DNA of 26,975 nucleotides from a virus: IMG/VR virus record IMGVR_UViG_3300022223_000281, positions 1 through 26,975 of that record; one strand, given 5' to 3'. Position 1 is the stretch's first letter. Each line of letters begins with the position of its first letter. The notes beneath the pieces were generated by a model. The model did no database searches. It was not told the origin of the DNA and saw only the letters and a list, made by a program, of their open reading frames with translations. This document shows positions 7,741-15,913 of the stretch, piece after piece. A program made the translations under genes and the position numbers.

Positions 7741-7755
7741 CCTTTAAATATATAA
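7741..7755 (-). promoter_or_regulatory. TATA-type promoter of the nuclease-methyltransferase operon
   Basis: On the minus strand TTATATATTTAAAGG is a strong archaeal TATA-like element 30-44 nt upstream of the GTG start at 7711. A start site about 25 nt downstream would leave a very short leader beginning near the GGAGG ribosome binding site (7719-7723). Between this element and the stop of the ATPase-acetyltransferase gene lies TCTCCTTTAGGAGA (7813-7826), a small hairpin that could end the virion transcript. Confidence 0.6.
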
Positions 7756-7862
7756 TTATGTCATGCAATCAAGAGCGTGAAGTTTCATATGCACCTAGCA
7801 TCTGGTCTAGCGATTCTCCTTTAGGAGATCCTGAAACCTTTCTCATATTGCGCACACTTAAA

Positions 7863-9323
7863 TCAGAGATCAGGGTTTTTCCAGAATAGGTAGACTTTTG
7901 TCTGGATGAGAAAGCTGAGGATTTTGATCATTCGCGCCAGTTTCTCTACGTCTGCACGGTCCACACAGTCGCAAAACTCGTTATGTTTCATGTAGGCGCG
8001 GCCGGTGGATGCTATGCGCTTTCGATAGACGCCTCCTGCCTTTGAGACGTGCTTGAAAACCGTTCTAACTTTTTTGATAAGGCCAGGGTCCTCTCTCATC
8101 CGGTGAATCGTATACTTGGTTGAGCCGAGCAACACTGGGTTAAACCCCAGACACCTCAGCTTCTCTACGCCTTCTAGGATCGCTGGTCGGGGCTTGCTTT
8201 CAGCGATTTTTGTCATTCCTGCGCGTTCGAAAAACGGATTGTACCGGGCCATAACTGCGGTTGTTTCCACGTAAGGCTTTCCAGCTAGAGGAAGCGTTTC
8301 ACGCACAAGCTTCACACCAAGCCCAATCGTACGATATTTCGGATGAACTACAACCCGAGCAATACATGTTAAAACTTGATTCACTTCATAAATCGTTAAC
8401 ACTCTCCCAAAAGCCTTTTTTCTCCCAGCCGTACGCACCGCTGGAGACCTGTAAACAATAACCCCGCAGAGCTCATCGCCACGTTTCAAAACAAAGATTT
8501 TCTGAGGGCACACAAGTCTTCGGCTGTCACGGTAATGGAAGCCAGCTAGCGTCTCATAGTCTTCGCGTGTGCCCTCTTCTATCCACATTTCTTTGACAAG
8601 TGTGCATTGTCGACCCCCTGGGGGTCGAGGAAAATACTTTACTTGGATCTCCTTGCCAAACCGTTTATGAATGTGCACTGTAGGCCTGAGATTCTCAAAT
8701 AAGTCGGTGTGCGTTGTAGCAGCAACAACAGCCTTACCCTCTTTCCGAGCTAGTTTCTGAACGTTGAAAGCCACTATTTTGGCGGTGTCACGGTCCAAGG
8801 TGCTGCAGAACTCGTCCGCGATCCACCATTGTTTATCAGACTCTAACAATTTTGCTATTTTGTAGCGGTATTTCTGGCCGTCGCTAAGCTCCCGAAAACG
8901 CCTAATAAAAAGAAAGGCATCATTCAAACCAGCTCTGCTCAGAAGCTCCAAACCCCCGCTTAAGTCTTTGCCAATAGTATCGATTAACGGCTTCTCGGGG
9001 TCAGGGTGGATATCCTCCATGTCTATTGCTTCGCTGCCCAAATCTTGCTCTATGGCTTTTAAGAGGACAGACTTGCCGCTTCCAGAATCGCCGGTGATAT
9101 ATACAATGTCCTTAGGTCCTATCTTCAACTCGACGTTATCATAAATCACGAATTTGCGATGTTCATCTACGCCTAAACCGAAGGCTTCAGCCACGCCAAT
9201 CGTTCTCGGCGTAATCTCTGTGGCGGTTTCATAAGCGATGTTGAAAACAAACTTTCCAGCTTTCCGGTCGTAACGTCTACGGAACTTTTGAATCTGGAAA
9301 AACTCTCGCTTGCGTCTTGTCAT
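7863..9323 (-). CDS. ABC-type ATPase fused to a GNAT acetyltransferase domain
   Basis: A 486-residue two-domain protein. The N-terminal domain has Walker A GDSGSGKS (78-85), an ABC signature variant LSDGQ (146-150), Walker B WWIADE (166-171) followed by the D-loop STLDRDT, and a His in ATTHTDL (about 205). It lacks membrane segments, so it is not a transporter subunit. Residues about 230-400 look like a GNAT acetyltransferase, with the acetyl-CoA loop in HPKYRTIGLGVKLV and PFFERAGM near the end. The gene overlaps the terminase stop by ATGA, so it is the last gene of the virion operon. Fusions of this kind beside terminase genes are known to me from tailed-virus genomes, without an established function. 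It may act in packaging, DNA handling or host modification. Confidence 0.85.
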   Translation of the reverse strand: MTRRKREFFQIQKFRRRYDRKAGKFVFNIAYETATEITPRTIGVAEAFGLGVDEHRKFVIYDNVELKIGPKDIVYITGDSGSGKSVLLKAIEQDLGSEAIDMEDIHPDPEKPLIDTIGKDLSGGLELLSRAGLNDAFLFIRRFRELSDGQKYRYKIAKLLESDKQWWIADEFCSTLDRDTAKIVAFNVQKLARKEGKAVVAATTHTDLFENLRPTVHIHKRFGKEIQVKYFPRPPGGRQCTLVKEMWIEEGTREDYETLAGFHYRDSRRLVCPQKIFVLKRGDELCGVIVYRSPAVRTAGRKKAFGRVLTIYEVNQVLTCIARVVVHPKYRTIGLGVKLVRETLPLAGKPYVETTAVMARYNPFFERAGMTKIAESKPRPAILEGVEKLRCLGFNPVLLGSTKYTIHRMREDPGLIKKVRTVFKHVSKAGGVYRKRIASTGRAYMKHNEFCDCVDRADVEKLARMIKILSFLIQTKVYLFWKNPDL

Positions 9324-10699
9324 CTCGGAATAACCTCTACGAAGGGTTCAGGTATCATCTCTACGGTTCCATACAATGCCAAGCAGGTAGCCCAGAAAAC
9401 ATCGTCATGTGTGCCCTGTGGATGGTTGAAAGAGATTGAGCCGTCTTTGCGGAGTTCAAACCTTTCCACGTTAAGCTCAGTCACAAACTCGCCCCGGTAA
9501 GGTCGTTCCCAAGTGAAATAGGGAAACCAAAACTTGTTGTTAATCATCCGCTGCTTCAAGAGAGTAGCCATCTCTTGCTTACGTGGCAAAGTGAAGCGGA
9601 CACCTTCCACGTTGTCGATTTCGCTGTTTTTCATGTCTTCAACGACATAGTCTTGGTTGGTGCTGTCCACACGGATCTTGGAGAAGCCTCCCCAACGGTC
9701 TTGGAGCGTTTTGACATAACCGATAACGCTTGCGTAGCTTGTGCCTAAAGGGAAAATTTTGAGGTGACGAAGGAAGAAGCGCTTCTTAACCTCTTCAATA
9801 ACTACGAGAGCACTGTAATCTTTCACACGGCCTAGGTCCAGCCCCGCATAAAGATTGCCTTTATAGAATTTCTCAAAATCCCACAGCTCTAATTCTTCGC
9901 CGAGCGTCTTTTCAGTTGCAATACATTTGGTTATAAGCGATTGACTTAACCATGCTGTCTCATCCTCTGCCCAATCAGCCTCCATCTCCCGTTTCCAACG
10001 CCATGGATCCTCGCCAAACTGTTTACGGATCTTCTCTAAGGTGTTCTTGTCTAAAGGTCCATCTGGCTCCATTGATTGTTTCCAAGTCACATGACTACGA
10101 GCAAAATCGCTAAACTCTTCGCTGTGGAAAATCTTGTAGAAAACAGAATCCGTGTTCCACGGCGTACTGCTGATCAAAACCTTGCCCTTCGTAGCGCTGA
10201 TCGTAAAAAGTATGGCAGTGTACATATCCCAATCATTAGGCGTGAAGTTGCATTCGTCCCAATAGAGAAGGTTTAATGTTGGTCCTCGAATAGTGTCCGG
10301 GTTGTTTGGAAAAGCCTCAATAATGCTGCCGTTAGAAAAATACAATACCGTCCGTTGCGGTTTAGGGCAAACATCATTCGGAAGTTTCCTCAAGAAATAA
10401 CGTATTCTGCGAATAATCAGTTTTGATTGACGCCAGCCGGGAGCAACAATTCCAATGTAAGCGCCAGGGTTTTTCAATGCAAACTGAAGCAAAAGAGACG
10501 AAGCGATCCAACTTTTCCCCGATTGACGGTTCCACCGCATAGCCGTAAACTGATTATTAACAAACTTTTCCGCAAGATCACGCTGATAATCCGTGGGCTT
10601 GAAACCCACCACTTGCTCAAAAAACGTCACTGGCTCCTCGCTAAGTTTTTCACGTTCCTTTTCAGCCTCAGCCCATATCTCGCTGAGACGCGACTTCAT
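9320..10699 (-). CDS. terL: Terminase large subunit
   Basis: DNA-packaging motor and headful or cos nuclease. From the ATG at 10699 the protein has 459 residues. A Walker A variant RWNRQSGKSW is at about 55-64, Walker B LLYWDEC at about 144-150, and a motif III-like ISSTPW follows. The C-terminal RNase H-like nuclease shows GLDLGRVKDYSA, a second Asp in RVDSTNQD and HDDVFWA. An upstream in-frame ATG (10813) would overlap the small terminase gene by 89 nt. The ATG at 10699 fits better, as it comes 23 nt after that gene's stop and has a modest GGCGTGA site. The gene lies between the small terminase and the ATPase-GNAT fusion, at the distal end of the virion operon, which is an unusual place. 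Confidence 0.95.
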   Translation of the reverse strand: MKSRLSEIWAEAEKEREKLSEEPVTFFEQVVGFKPTDYQRDLAEKFVNNQFTAMRWNRQSGKSWIASSLLLQFALKNPGAYIGIVAPGWRQSKLIIRRIRYFLRKLPNDVCPKPQRTVLYFSNGSIIEAFPNNPDTIRGPTLNLLYWDECNFTPNDWDMYTAILFTISATKGKVLISSTPWNTDSVFYKIFHSEEFSDFARSHVTWKQSMEPDGPLDKNTLEKIRKQFGEDPWRWKREMEADWAEDETAWLSQSLITKCIATEKTLGEELELWDFEKFYKGNLYAGLDLGRVKDYSALVVIEEVKKRFFLRHLKIFPLGTSYASVIGYVKTLQDRWGGFSKIRVDSTNQDYVVEDMKNSEIDNVEGVRFTLPRKQEMATLLKQRMINNKFWFPYFTWERPYRGEFVTELNVERFELRKDGSISFNHPQGTHDDVFWATCLALYGTVEMIPEPFVEVIPR

Positions 10700-10724
10700 T
10701 AAGTCACGCCTGGAGAAACGGTTT

Positions 10725-11156
10725 TTAGGATACAGTGCCCTTGGCTTTTTCAAGCTCAGTAATCTTCTTATCCATTTCCAGAAGTTGCGCTTCAATTTCA
10801 ACCCACTTTTCAAACTTCTCTAATACGCTATCGTACGTTTGAACGGCATCAACTAAAATTCGAAGACGCTGTAACTCTAACTTATCTTGACCAGATTTAC
10901 GAAGAGCCTCAATAGCACCAGCTAAAATCTTTATGGCTTGCTCATGCGTCAGCAGTCCCCTGCTTTCTATTGTAGTTGTTGTTGTTCTCTGAATTTTTTT
11001 CTGACCAACAACAACTCCCATCCTCTGAAGCTTCCTCTTTACGCCTAAAGGCTTCCGATTAAGTTCCTTAGCCAAAACATTAAAATCCGTTATACCCTTT
11101 TTCCACAGCTCAAGAAGTTTCGCCTCTTCCGCTCGGGTCCAATAATATTTACCCAT
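10725..11156 (-). CDS. terS: Terminase small subunit (probable)
   Basis: A 143-residue protein directly upstream of the large terminase. Residues 1-50 form a Myb/SANT-like helix-turn-helix (YYWTRAEEAKLLELWKKG, then FNVLAKELNRKPLGVKRKL), suitable for binding the packaging-initiation site. The C-terminal 60 residues are a long coiled coil (EIEAQLLEMDKKITELEKA), typical for oligomerisation of small terminases. The assignment rests on domain layout and position. The ATG at 11156 has only a weak upstream ribosome binding site. Confidence 0.8.
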   Translation of the reverse strand: MGKYYWTRAEEAKLLELWKKGITDFNVLAKELNRKPLGVKRKLQRMGVVVGQKKIQRTTTTTIESRGLLTHEQAIKILAGAIEALRKSGQDKLELQRLRILVDAVQTYDSVLEKFEKWVEIEAQLLEMDKKITELEKAKGTVS

Positions 11157-11163
11157 TTTTTAT

Positions 11164-11418
11164 TCACGTCTTCTGCGTTAAGAAAATGCCTGTTATGTTG
11201 CCGATGAGACCAGCTATAACCGTGAAAACTTCGGCGTTCCACTTGCCCAAAACAATCAGGTGCACAGCTTCGAGCCCGCTTAAACATGCAACCATGCCAA
11301 GACTGAAGTAGATACTATAAAGTAGCTTAGGGTCCGGCGGGATGTCAACGATTTGTGCTCCTCTTCCGCGCTTAACCGAGACCTTTCGAGTTAAAGCATT
11401 CTTTATGAAATTAGTTAT
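11164..11418 (-). CDS. Small two-helix membrane protein, possible holin; probable ATA start
   Basis: An open frame of 84 residues ends in TGA at 11164. Two hydrophobic segments are visible: LLYSIYFSLGMVACLSGLEA and VFTVIAGLIGNITGIFL. The N-terminal part is basic. After the in-frame TGA upstream there is no ATG, GTG or TTG before the first membrane segment. The best initiator is ATA at 11418, 8 nt behind AAGGTGA and overlapping the stop of the preceding gene. An internal ATG would delete the first helix. Position before the terminase genes and the two-helix topology suit a holin or other envelope protein. The coding nature is convincing; the start is inferred. Confidence 0.6.
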   Translation of the reverse strand: MTNFIKNALTRKVSVKRGRGAQIVDIPPDPKLLYSIYFSLGMVACLSGLEAVHLIVLGKWNAEVFTVIAGLIGNITGIFLTQKT

Positions 11419-11797
11419 GGTTTTTCACCTTTTGCTGTTTGTGACGCGTAAAACTTCGTCTGCCACCACGTAGAAAACTTGTGAAAAGCTGCTCAGCCTC
11501 TTCCAAAGAAACATGCTGCTTGTCGATAACCGTGACTTTCTCAGCCCAACCCACAGGAATAGCCGTGTAATCAATGTCGTAAAGTCCATCTGAATATTGA
11601 AAGTTGTTCTGAGCCAAAACAATATGCTGGTTACGTTTACCTAACAACCCTATGAAAACGCCCCAGCTTTTAACAGGGACGTCCACAGCTAAACCCATGC
11701 CCATACTTTTGCCTACAGACGCATCCGCCCAGTCGATTCTTACAAGATCACCTTTACAAACGCCTTCAAGCTGCTTTTTCAAAACTTGTCTTTTCAT
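11411..11797 (-). CDS. Conserved-looking protein of unknown function
   Basis: A 128-residue protein with a beta-rich core (GDLVRIDWADASVGKS, then VKSWGVFIGLLG and QHIVLAQNNFQY), likely a small barrel, then a helix (SLEEAEQLFTSFL) and a basic tail (RGGRRSFTRHKQQK). I recall similar proteins in archaeal genomes but know no function. The ATG at 11797 overlaps the stop of the preceding small membrane gene as TAATG, so translation is coupled. It is flanked on both sides by short membrane proteins, which suggests a shared role, perhaps in lysis or virion exit (inferred). Confidence 0.65.
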   Translation of the reverse strand: MKRQVLKKQLEGVCKGDLVRIDWADASVGKSMGMGLAVDVPVKSWGVFIGLLGKRNQHIVLAQNNFQYSDGLYDIDYTAIPVGWAEKVTVIDKQHVSLEEAEQLFTSFLRGGRRSFTRHKQQKVKNHN

Positions 11798-11919
11798 TAC
11801 TTTTTCTCAAACTCCTTCCGTTCTTTGCTGTGAAGCCACGCACTATGAATAGCTGCACCTGCGACAAGCCCTGCGATCAGAGCAATAACAACATTCCAAA
11901 ACTCAATCAATAACACCAT
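11797..11919 (-). CDS. Very small single-helix membrane protein
   Basis: A 40-residue frame not obvious by length: MVLLIEFWNVVIALIAGLVA followed by GAAIHSAWLHSKERKEFEKK. It has one transmembrane segment with a charged cytoplasmic tail. GGAG lies immediately upstream of ATG (11919), so the functional start may be the in-frame GTG (11916) or TTG (11910), the last having 9-nt spacing. Its TAA overlaps the next ATG as TAATG. It could be a holin-like or antiholin peptide, by analogy to the second membrane protein two genes on. Confidence 0.55.
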   Translation of the reverse strand: MVLLIEFWNVVIALIAGLVAGAAIHSAWLHSKERKEFEKK

Positions 11920-11922
11920 CTC

Positions 11923-12957
11923 CTACGGAATTGTTGCCAAACCAATTTGATTAAGTAAAGTTGCACTACTATATCCAGTGTAGAACATCAGAAATTTCTC
12001 TTCAACCATTATCAGCCCTGGCCCATTAACCTCAGATGCCTCCCATCCACTTCCTTTCTCTAAAATTGGGTTATAAGGCAGCTTGTAAAAATCCTCAAAG
12101 CCTTTGAAAGATATAGCTAACCCAATAGCCCAAGTAGAGCCATCGTGACCAGAGTATAGAGCGTAATAAATTCCCAAATTCCAAAAAGCAGATGAAAGAG
12201 CCAATAGATTATCATCCCAACTTCCAGCAGCTCCTTTAGGAACAATTTGAGCTCTATCTGTCCACGTTGAACGGTCATCACTTGTCATAGCTTTCAGAAT
12301 GTTTCCGTCTGTTCGGTATTGCATCCAATAAAGGTTGCCTGTTCTTAATACTCCCTGACATGGGTCTTGACAATCAGCGGGAATTGCGCAGTCTGCATCC
12401 TTACTCCAGTTAGCTGCAACGCATGGGTCATCAGCTAAATCACAGGAAAGAACACACATCTCATAATTCGCACCTTTAACAAACATAGTAAATTTGTTTC
12501 TGGGCAGGTCTACAACAACATTGGGATAACCAATTGAAGTTTTCCCTATATCTGTAGGGGTAACGATTGGCTCGTCAAAGCGGGTCCAGTTAGTCTTAAC
12601 AGTTGGGTCACTCGTTATGGGACATCGAGCTATACCAATCCTTGGATTAGCCCAACCGCTTTGTGCTCCCAGATAAACGATGTAGTAGTAGTTACCATAC
12701 CTGAAACAATTGGGATAAGCTACTTTGTGACTGTCGAATTTTCCAGAACGAACTTCAAAAAAGGGATTACCAGCATGTTTAACTGGTTTTCCTAAGGGAA
12801 CTCGAATCACGTGGGTGAATGTAGCTTCATCAGCCCAGTTCCAAGCACGATGTCCATGTAAACCATCAACTTTATCGGCATCCAGTCCCGAATCAGCACC
12901 TTGAGGTTTAATATCTCTTGGTTTATGTTTGTGGATGTCGTCAGCAAAAGCCATCAA
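11923..12957 (-). CDS. Tail fibre with beta-propeller (glycoside hydrolase-like) domain
   Basis: A 344-residue protein. The N-terminus contains DADKVDGLHG (26-35), a motif frequent in tailed-virus fibre proteins. From about 60 to the end the repeated pattern (NCFRYGNYYYIVYLG, then RIGIARCPITSD, then GYPNVVVDLPRNKFTMFVKG and so on) is that of a five-bladed beta-propeller of the GH43/GH32/GH130 type. Such domains bind or cleave surface glycans, so this is the likely receptor-binding protein or depolymerase. Catalytic acids cannot be assigned with confidence. The start is TTG at 12957 (GGAGG spaced 7 nt) or ATG at 12954. It is the last of the tail genes. Confidence 0.75.
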   Translation of the reverse strand: MMAFADDIHKHKPRDIKPQGADSGLDADKVDGLHGHRAWNWADEATFTHVIRVPLGKPVKHAGNPFFEVRSGKFDSHKVAYPNCFRYGNYYYIVYLGAQSGWANPRIGIARCPITSDPTVKTNWTRFDEPIVTPTDIGKTSIGYPNVVVDLPRNKFTMFVKGANYEMCVLSCDLADDPCVAANWSKDADCAIPADCQDPCQGVLRTGNLYWMQYRTDGNILKAMTSDDRSTWTDRAQIVPKGAAGSWDDNLLALSSAFWNLGIYYALYSGHDGSTWAIGLAISFKGFEDFYKLPYNPILEKGSGWEASEVNGPGLIMVEEKFLMFYTGYSSATLLNQIGLATIP

Positions 12958-13199
12958 GTAATATCCTCCGCTTCAATCGTTACGTTGTCCCCGTCGCCGT
13001 CGTAGTCATAGCGCAACCGTAAAATCTCAGTCGTTCCATGCCACAATTTTACACGTTTCAAAACCTTCGAGCTGCCGGTCCCTTCCCATTCACGCGTAAC
13101 CTTCGTTACGGTACCACTAATCATTGCAGCCCACAATAAGCCTTGAGCAATGGTTTTGAAAGCTTCTGGAGATTGACCCCAAGGAACCTCAGCCATCAT
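12954..13199 (-). CDS. Small tail-region protein of unknown function
   Basis: An 81-residue protein between the tail hub and the fibre. The N-terminal half is helical (SPEAFKTIAQGLLWAAMISG) and the C-terminal half is beta (VTKVTREWEG, VLKRVKLWHG, TEILRLRYDYDGDG). Its start overlaps the hub stop and its stop overlaps the fibre start, so the three are translated together. The start is one of two adjacent ATG codons (13199 or 13196), with GGGAG just upstream. It is probably a connector between hub and fibre (by position). Confidence 0.65.
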   Translation of the reverse strand: MMAEVPWGQSPEAFKTIAQGLLWAAMISGTVTKVTREWEGTGSSKVLKRVKLWHGTTEILRLRYDYDGDGDNVTIEAEDIT

Positions 13200-15367
13200 C
13201 TCACTCCCGCTTTTGTCCTCGCTAACCTCTCCACCGTGACTGTTCCAGATCTGAGGCCATACAAGTAGTCGGCGAGCAGAGGCTTCTCTTTCCCAAGCTC
13301 CAAAATAATCTCTAGAGTCTGGTATCTTCCTGACACTACATATTCAATGAAGCTAATCCTGAAGTCTGAGTTAACGTTGTCATTCGGAATTGTAACAAGG
13401 GTCTTGTCTGCTGGTAACAGTCGATCATTACCGTAATCCAAGCACGTTGTCCGTAGCGTAATGGATTCTGCGGGGTCCTTTAGATGCGCAAGCAAGGCTT
13501 TAGCTCTTAGCTCACATTCATGGTCACTGTGAAGCTCCTCGTCGGTCTCGGTTAATTCCCGTGGATCAATCCACACTTTTCCGTTTGCTGCGACCGTGTA
13601 GGTATTCCCAAGATTATTCACCATCGTAACCGTGTTTGTCACTGTGTTAACTGCTGAAACTTCATTGTATTCTCCAACATTATCATCTTTGATCCAAACA
13701 AAGTCTCCAACACTAAAGATTGAGGCATCAACTACGACAACGTCTTTCTGCCCCGAAGCCGCGTCAGAAGTCAAGGCACTTTGGCTTGAAGAGCCCTCTT
13801 GTGTGGCTTCCCACCGTTTGTCACCAAAAAACTGTCCATCTACCCAGTAATCTAAGACACTGGCATTCATCCGAATTTCTACTTCTATAATTTTGCTCCA
13901 ATTGAAGCCTGATTCTGCTCCCCACCGATCGGCGTTTTTGCGGCCTCCTCTAACAGAAATAAAGTGAAACTTCCCGTCATTAGTAACGCTTGAAATGGAT
14001 GTAGAAGCCTGTTTGAAATTACTGTCTCTTACAGAGATAATTCCACTTACGGTGACACTTGACCGAGTGAAAATATTGTGCGTGACATATTTGTTCATGT
14101 CTATGGGAGAATCCCAATGATATAACGCGCCACCCCAGCCGCCACCATCATTAACAGCTATTTTCACGCTGCGACTTCCAACTTCTTTGTTAGTTGCATC
14201 AGCTGTAATGGTTGTGCCTGCCGATGTGGGCCCCCAGCCGGGATAAACAATAACTCCCGTGTTAATTCCGTATGTATGCTGAAGATTATTTACGCAAACT
14301 AAATGATCTCCAGCAACTATGCTTTCCACTTCATTCTCTTCATAATCGGGATACATGTAAATCCAAATCTTATCACCAACTGCAAAGTCGGTGGTGCTTG
14401 TGACATAGAGATTCTTCTGGCCAGAGGCGCTTGACTGATCTACCTTCGACCCTTTATATGGAGTAGCCATGTCCGTGCCAAAATCTTTTGACGAATCGTT
14501 GCATTTTTCAGCGGCGCCATAGACGATGATTTTGTTCCTTACGCGGTGGATATCCTTGCTATAACGGCTATGCTCAATTTTCTCAGAGAGGCTTATGGGA
14601 CTTGTTTTGCTGTTTTTGGGAAAGAAGGCGAATTTACCGTCATACTCAACTCTGAAGTCGAAGCCGATGACGCCAGCCTTGTCAGCACTCTCAGCAATAT
14701 ACTTCAGAATGTCGAAAACGGGTGTGTTTTCATATTCCAAGAGAGTATAAGTCGTATCCGTGTCTTCAATTAACTCGGTTGAGTTGCGGACATGGCTTAA
14801 ACCCACGTAGTTGTCAATGAGGTCTTTGACGATGGCCTCTCCTTTTTGATTCTCGTAAGTTTTGGTCACTACTCGTCGGAAAATCTTCTCGCCACAGCAT
14901 CTTCCTCGCACCCGAATATAGTTTTCAACAGGTGTGGACTGCGGTTCAATTTCTTCAACTCGGCCCGTTAGAATGAGAGGGCAATTAACTCCTCTGCCGA
15001 TGCTTATGCTTCCGTTGTCACCAACGTTGATCGGATTCGTTACCGTGTATTTCTTATCAAAATTCTGTAGCAGGCAGTCGAAGCTTGAAACCTCTTTTGT
15101 GCAGCCGAGATGAACCCGTAACTCTAAGATGTCTCCTTGAGGAGGAGTAACAGAACCGAAAACAACTGCAGCTTTGGGGATTTCCACACTCAAACTGTAA
15201 GCCCAATATGTTCCAACCACCGTCGAATTTGCGTAGACGTTGCCAGACGTTGCTAGAGTGAAAGATCCAATGTTCGTTGAATTAAGCAGAATATCACCTG
15301 ATGTACCCTCCGTTTGAGGCTCAAATGTGCCGATTTCTGTAACGTCGTCGAGCCAGACTTTTCCCAC
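13196..15367 (-). CDS. Tail hub/baseplate protein with inserted lectin-like domain
   Basis: About 723 residues from the GTG at 15367; the frame also allows a TTG at 15382 inside the preceding gene. Counting from 15382, residues 60-290 (EILELRVHLG-type beta strands, AIVKDLIDNY, LKYIAESADKAG) and 610-728 resemble the phage tail hub fold (gp27/Tal-like). Between them lies a beta-sandwich with a WGAESGFNWSKIIEVEI and DYWVDGQFFG pattern (385-525), like a concanavalin/carbohydrate-binding module. It is bracketed by two copies of an ASGQK...VGD...WI module (314-382 and 533-606). It probably forms the tail tip and touches the host surface. The hub call rests on general pattern and position. Confidence 0.7.
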   Translation of the reverse strand: MGKVWLDDVTEIGTFEPQTEGTSGDILLNSTNIGSFTLATSGNVYANSTVVGTYWAYSLSVEIPKAAVVFGSVTPPQGDILELRVHLGCTKEVSSFDCLLQNFDKKYTVTNPINVGDNGSISIGRGVNCPLILTGRVEEIEPQSTPVENYIRVRGRCCGEKIFRRVVTKTYENQKGEAIVKDLIDNYVGLSHVRNSTELIEDTDTTYTLLEYENTPVFDILKYIAESADKAGVIGFDFRVEYDGKFAFFPKNSKTSPISLSEKIEHSRYSKDIHRVRNKIIVYGAAEKCNDSSKDFGTDMATPYKGSKVDQSSASGQKNLYVTSTTDFAVGDKIWIYMYPDYEENEVESIVAGDHLVCVNNLQHTYGINTGVIVYPGWGPTSAGTTITADATNKEVGSRSVKIAVNDGGGWGGALYHWDSPIDMNKYVTHNIFTRSSVTVSGIISVRDSNFKQASTSISSVTNDGKFHFISVRGGRKNADRWGAESGFNWSKIIEVEIRMNASVLDYWVDGQFFGDKRWEATQEGSSSQSALTSDAASGQKDVVVVDASIFSVGDFVWIKDDNVGEYNEVSAVNTVTNTVTMVNNLGNTYTVAANGKVWIDPRELTETDEELHSDHECELRAKALLAHLKDPAESITLRTTCLDYGNDRLLPADKTLVTIPNDNVNSDFRISFIEYVVSGRYQTLEIILELGKEKPLLADYLYGLRSGTVTVERLARTKAGVR

Positions 15368-15369
15368 AT

Positions 15370-15858
15370 TTAACCCCAACAAATCGCTTCTATTTCTTTA
15401 GGAAATCTTTTCGTTAAGAGTTGCAAAAGAGGAATGTATTTGGATAGTCTACCATGGACTTTTATTCTTTTACGAGTATAGTGGACATTAACATCACTAA
15501 AAACTAAATACAAGAGATTCTCTAGTGTTGAGATGTTCCACGTGTAAAGGTGAGTTTTTGTTTTGTCAGGATCATAGGCACTGGGTAGTCTTATAAGAAT
15601 GATTTTAGCAACTCGTTTCCATTCATTTAATGCTTTAAATGGGTTTTTCAAATGTTCAAGAACATGAATAGCATAAACTTTCTTGAAAGTTTTATCTCGG
15701 AATGGCAAGTTTTCAGCATCAGCTTTAATGAAATTCTTAATTCTTTTTGGATCGTAGGGTAATATAGATTGTTCTTTGTTATTTGGAAAAAGATCGATAT
15801 TAACGTCTCCTCTCGGAGTAGCTCCACAACCCACATCTAATGTTTCAAAGATTTCCAA
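15370..15858 (-). CDS. SAM-dependent methyltransferase (class I), inserted among tail genes
   Basis: A 162-residue protein. Motif I is LDVGCGATPRGDVNIDL (7-23), then IKADAENLPF (about 43-52), and HVLEHLKNPFKALNEWKRV, the usual helix after the acceptor strand of Methyltransf_11-type enzymes. It is short and its C-terminus is abbreviated. The start is TTG at 15858, with GAGG 8 nt upstream. The gene is visibly richer in A and T than its neighbours and is flanked by a direct repeat of a tail gene's start, which suggests a later insertion. The substrate is unknown; modification of a tail protein, a glycan or a host small molecule are all possible. Confidence 0.82.
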   Translation of the reverse strand: MEIFETLDVGCGATPRGDVNIDLFPNNKEQSILPYDPKRIKNFIKADAENLPFRDKTFKKVYAIHVLEHLKNPFKALNEWKRVAKIILIRLPSAYDPDKTKTHLYTWNISTLENLLYLVFSDVNVHYTRKRIKVHGRLSKYIPLLQLLTKRFPKEIEAICWG

Positions 15859-15860
15859 GA

Positions 15861-15911
15861 TTAAACCTCAAATATTCTGACTTCAGCGCCGTCAAGCCAA
15901 ACTTTACTCAC
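15861..15911 (-). pseudogene. Remnant or duplicate of the tail hub N-terminus
   Basis: A 16-codon frame, GTG start to TAA, reads VSKVWLDGAEVRIFEV. It matches the hub start VGKVWLDDVTEIGTFE. The preceding bases GGTTAAAT are identical in both places. At the DNA level the first 33 bases (15919-15887 against 15375-15343) agree at 28 positions, with differences mostly at third codon positions. It begins right after the stop of the 134-residue gene and ends just before the methyltransferase start. It is either a truncated paralogue left when the methyltransferase gene inserted, or a short leader retained for translational coupling. Confidence 0.65.
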
Positions 15912-15913
15912 AT

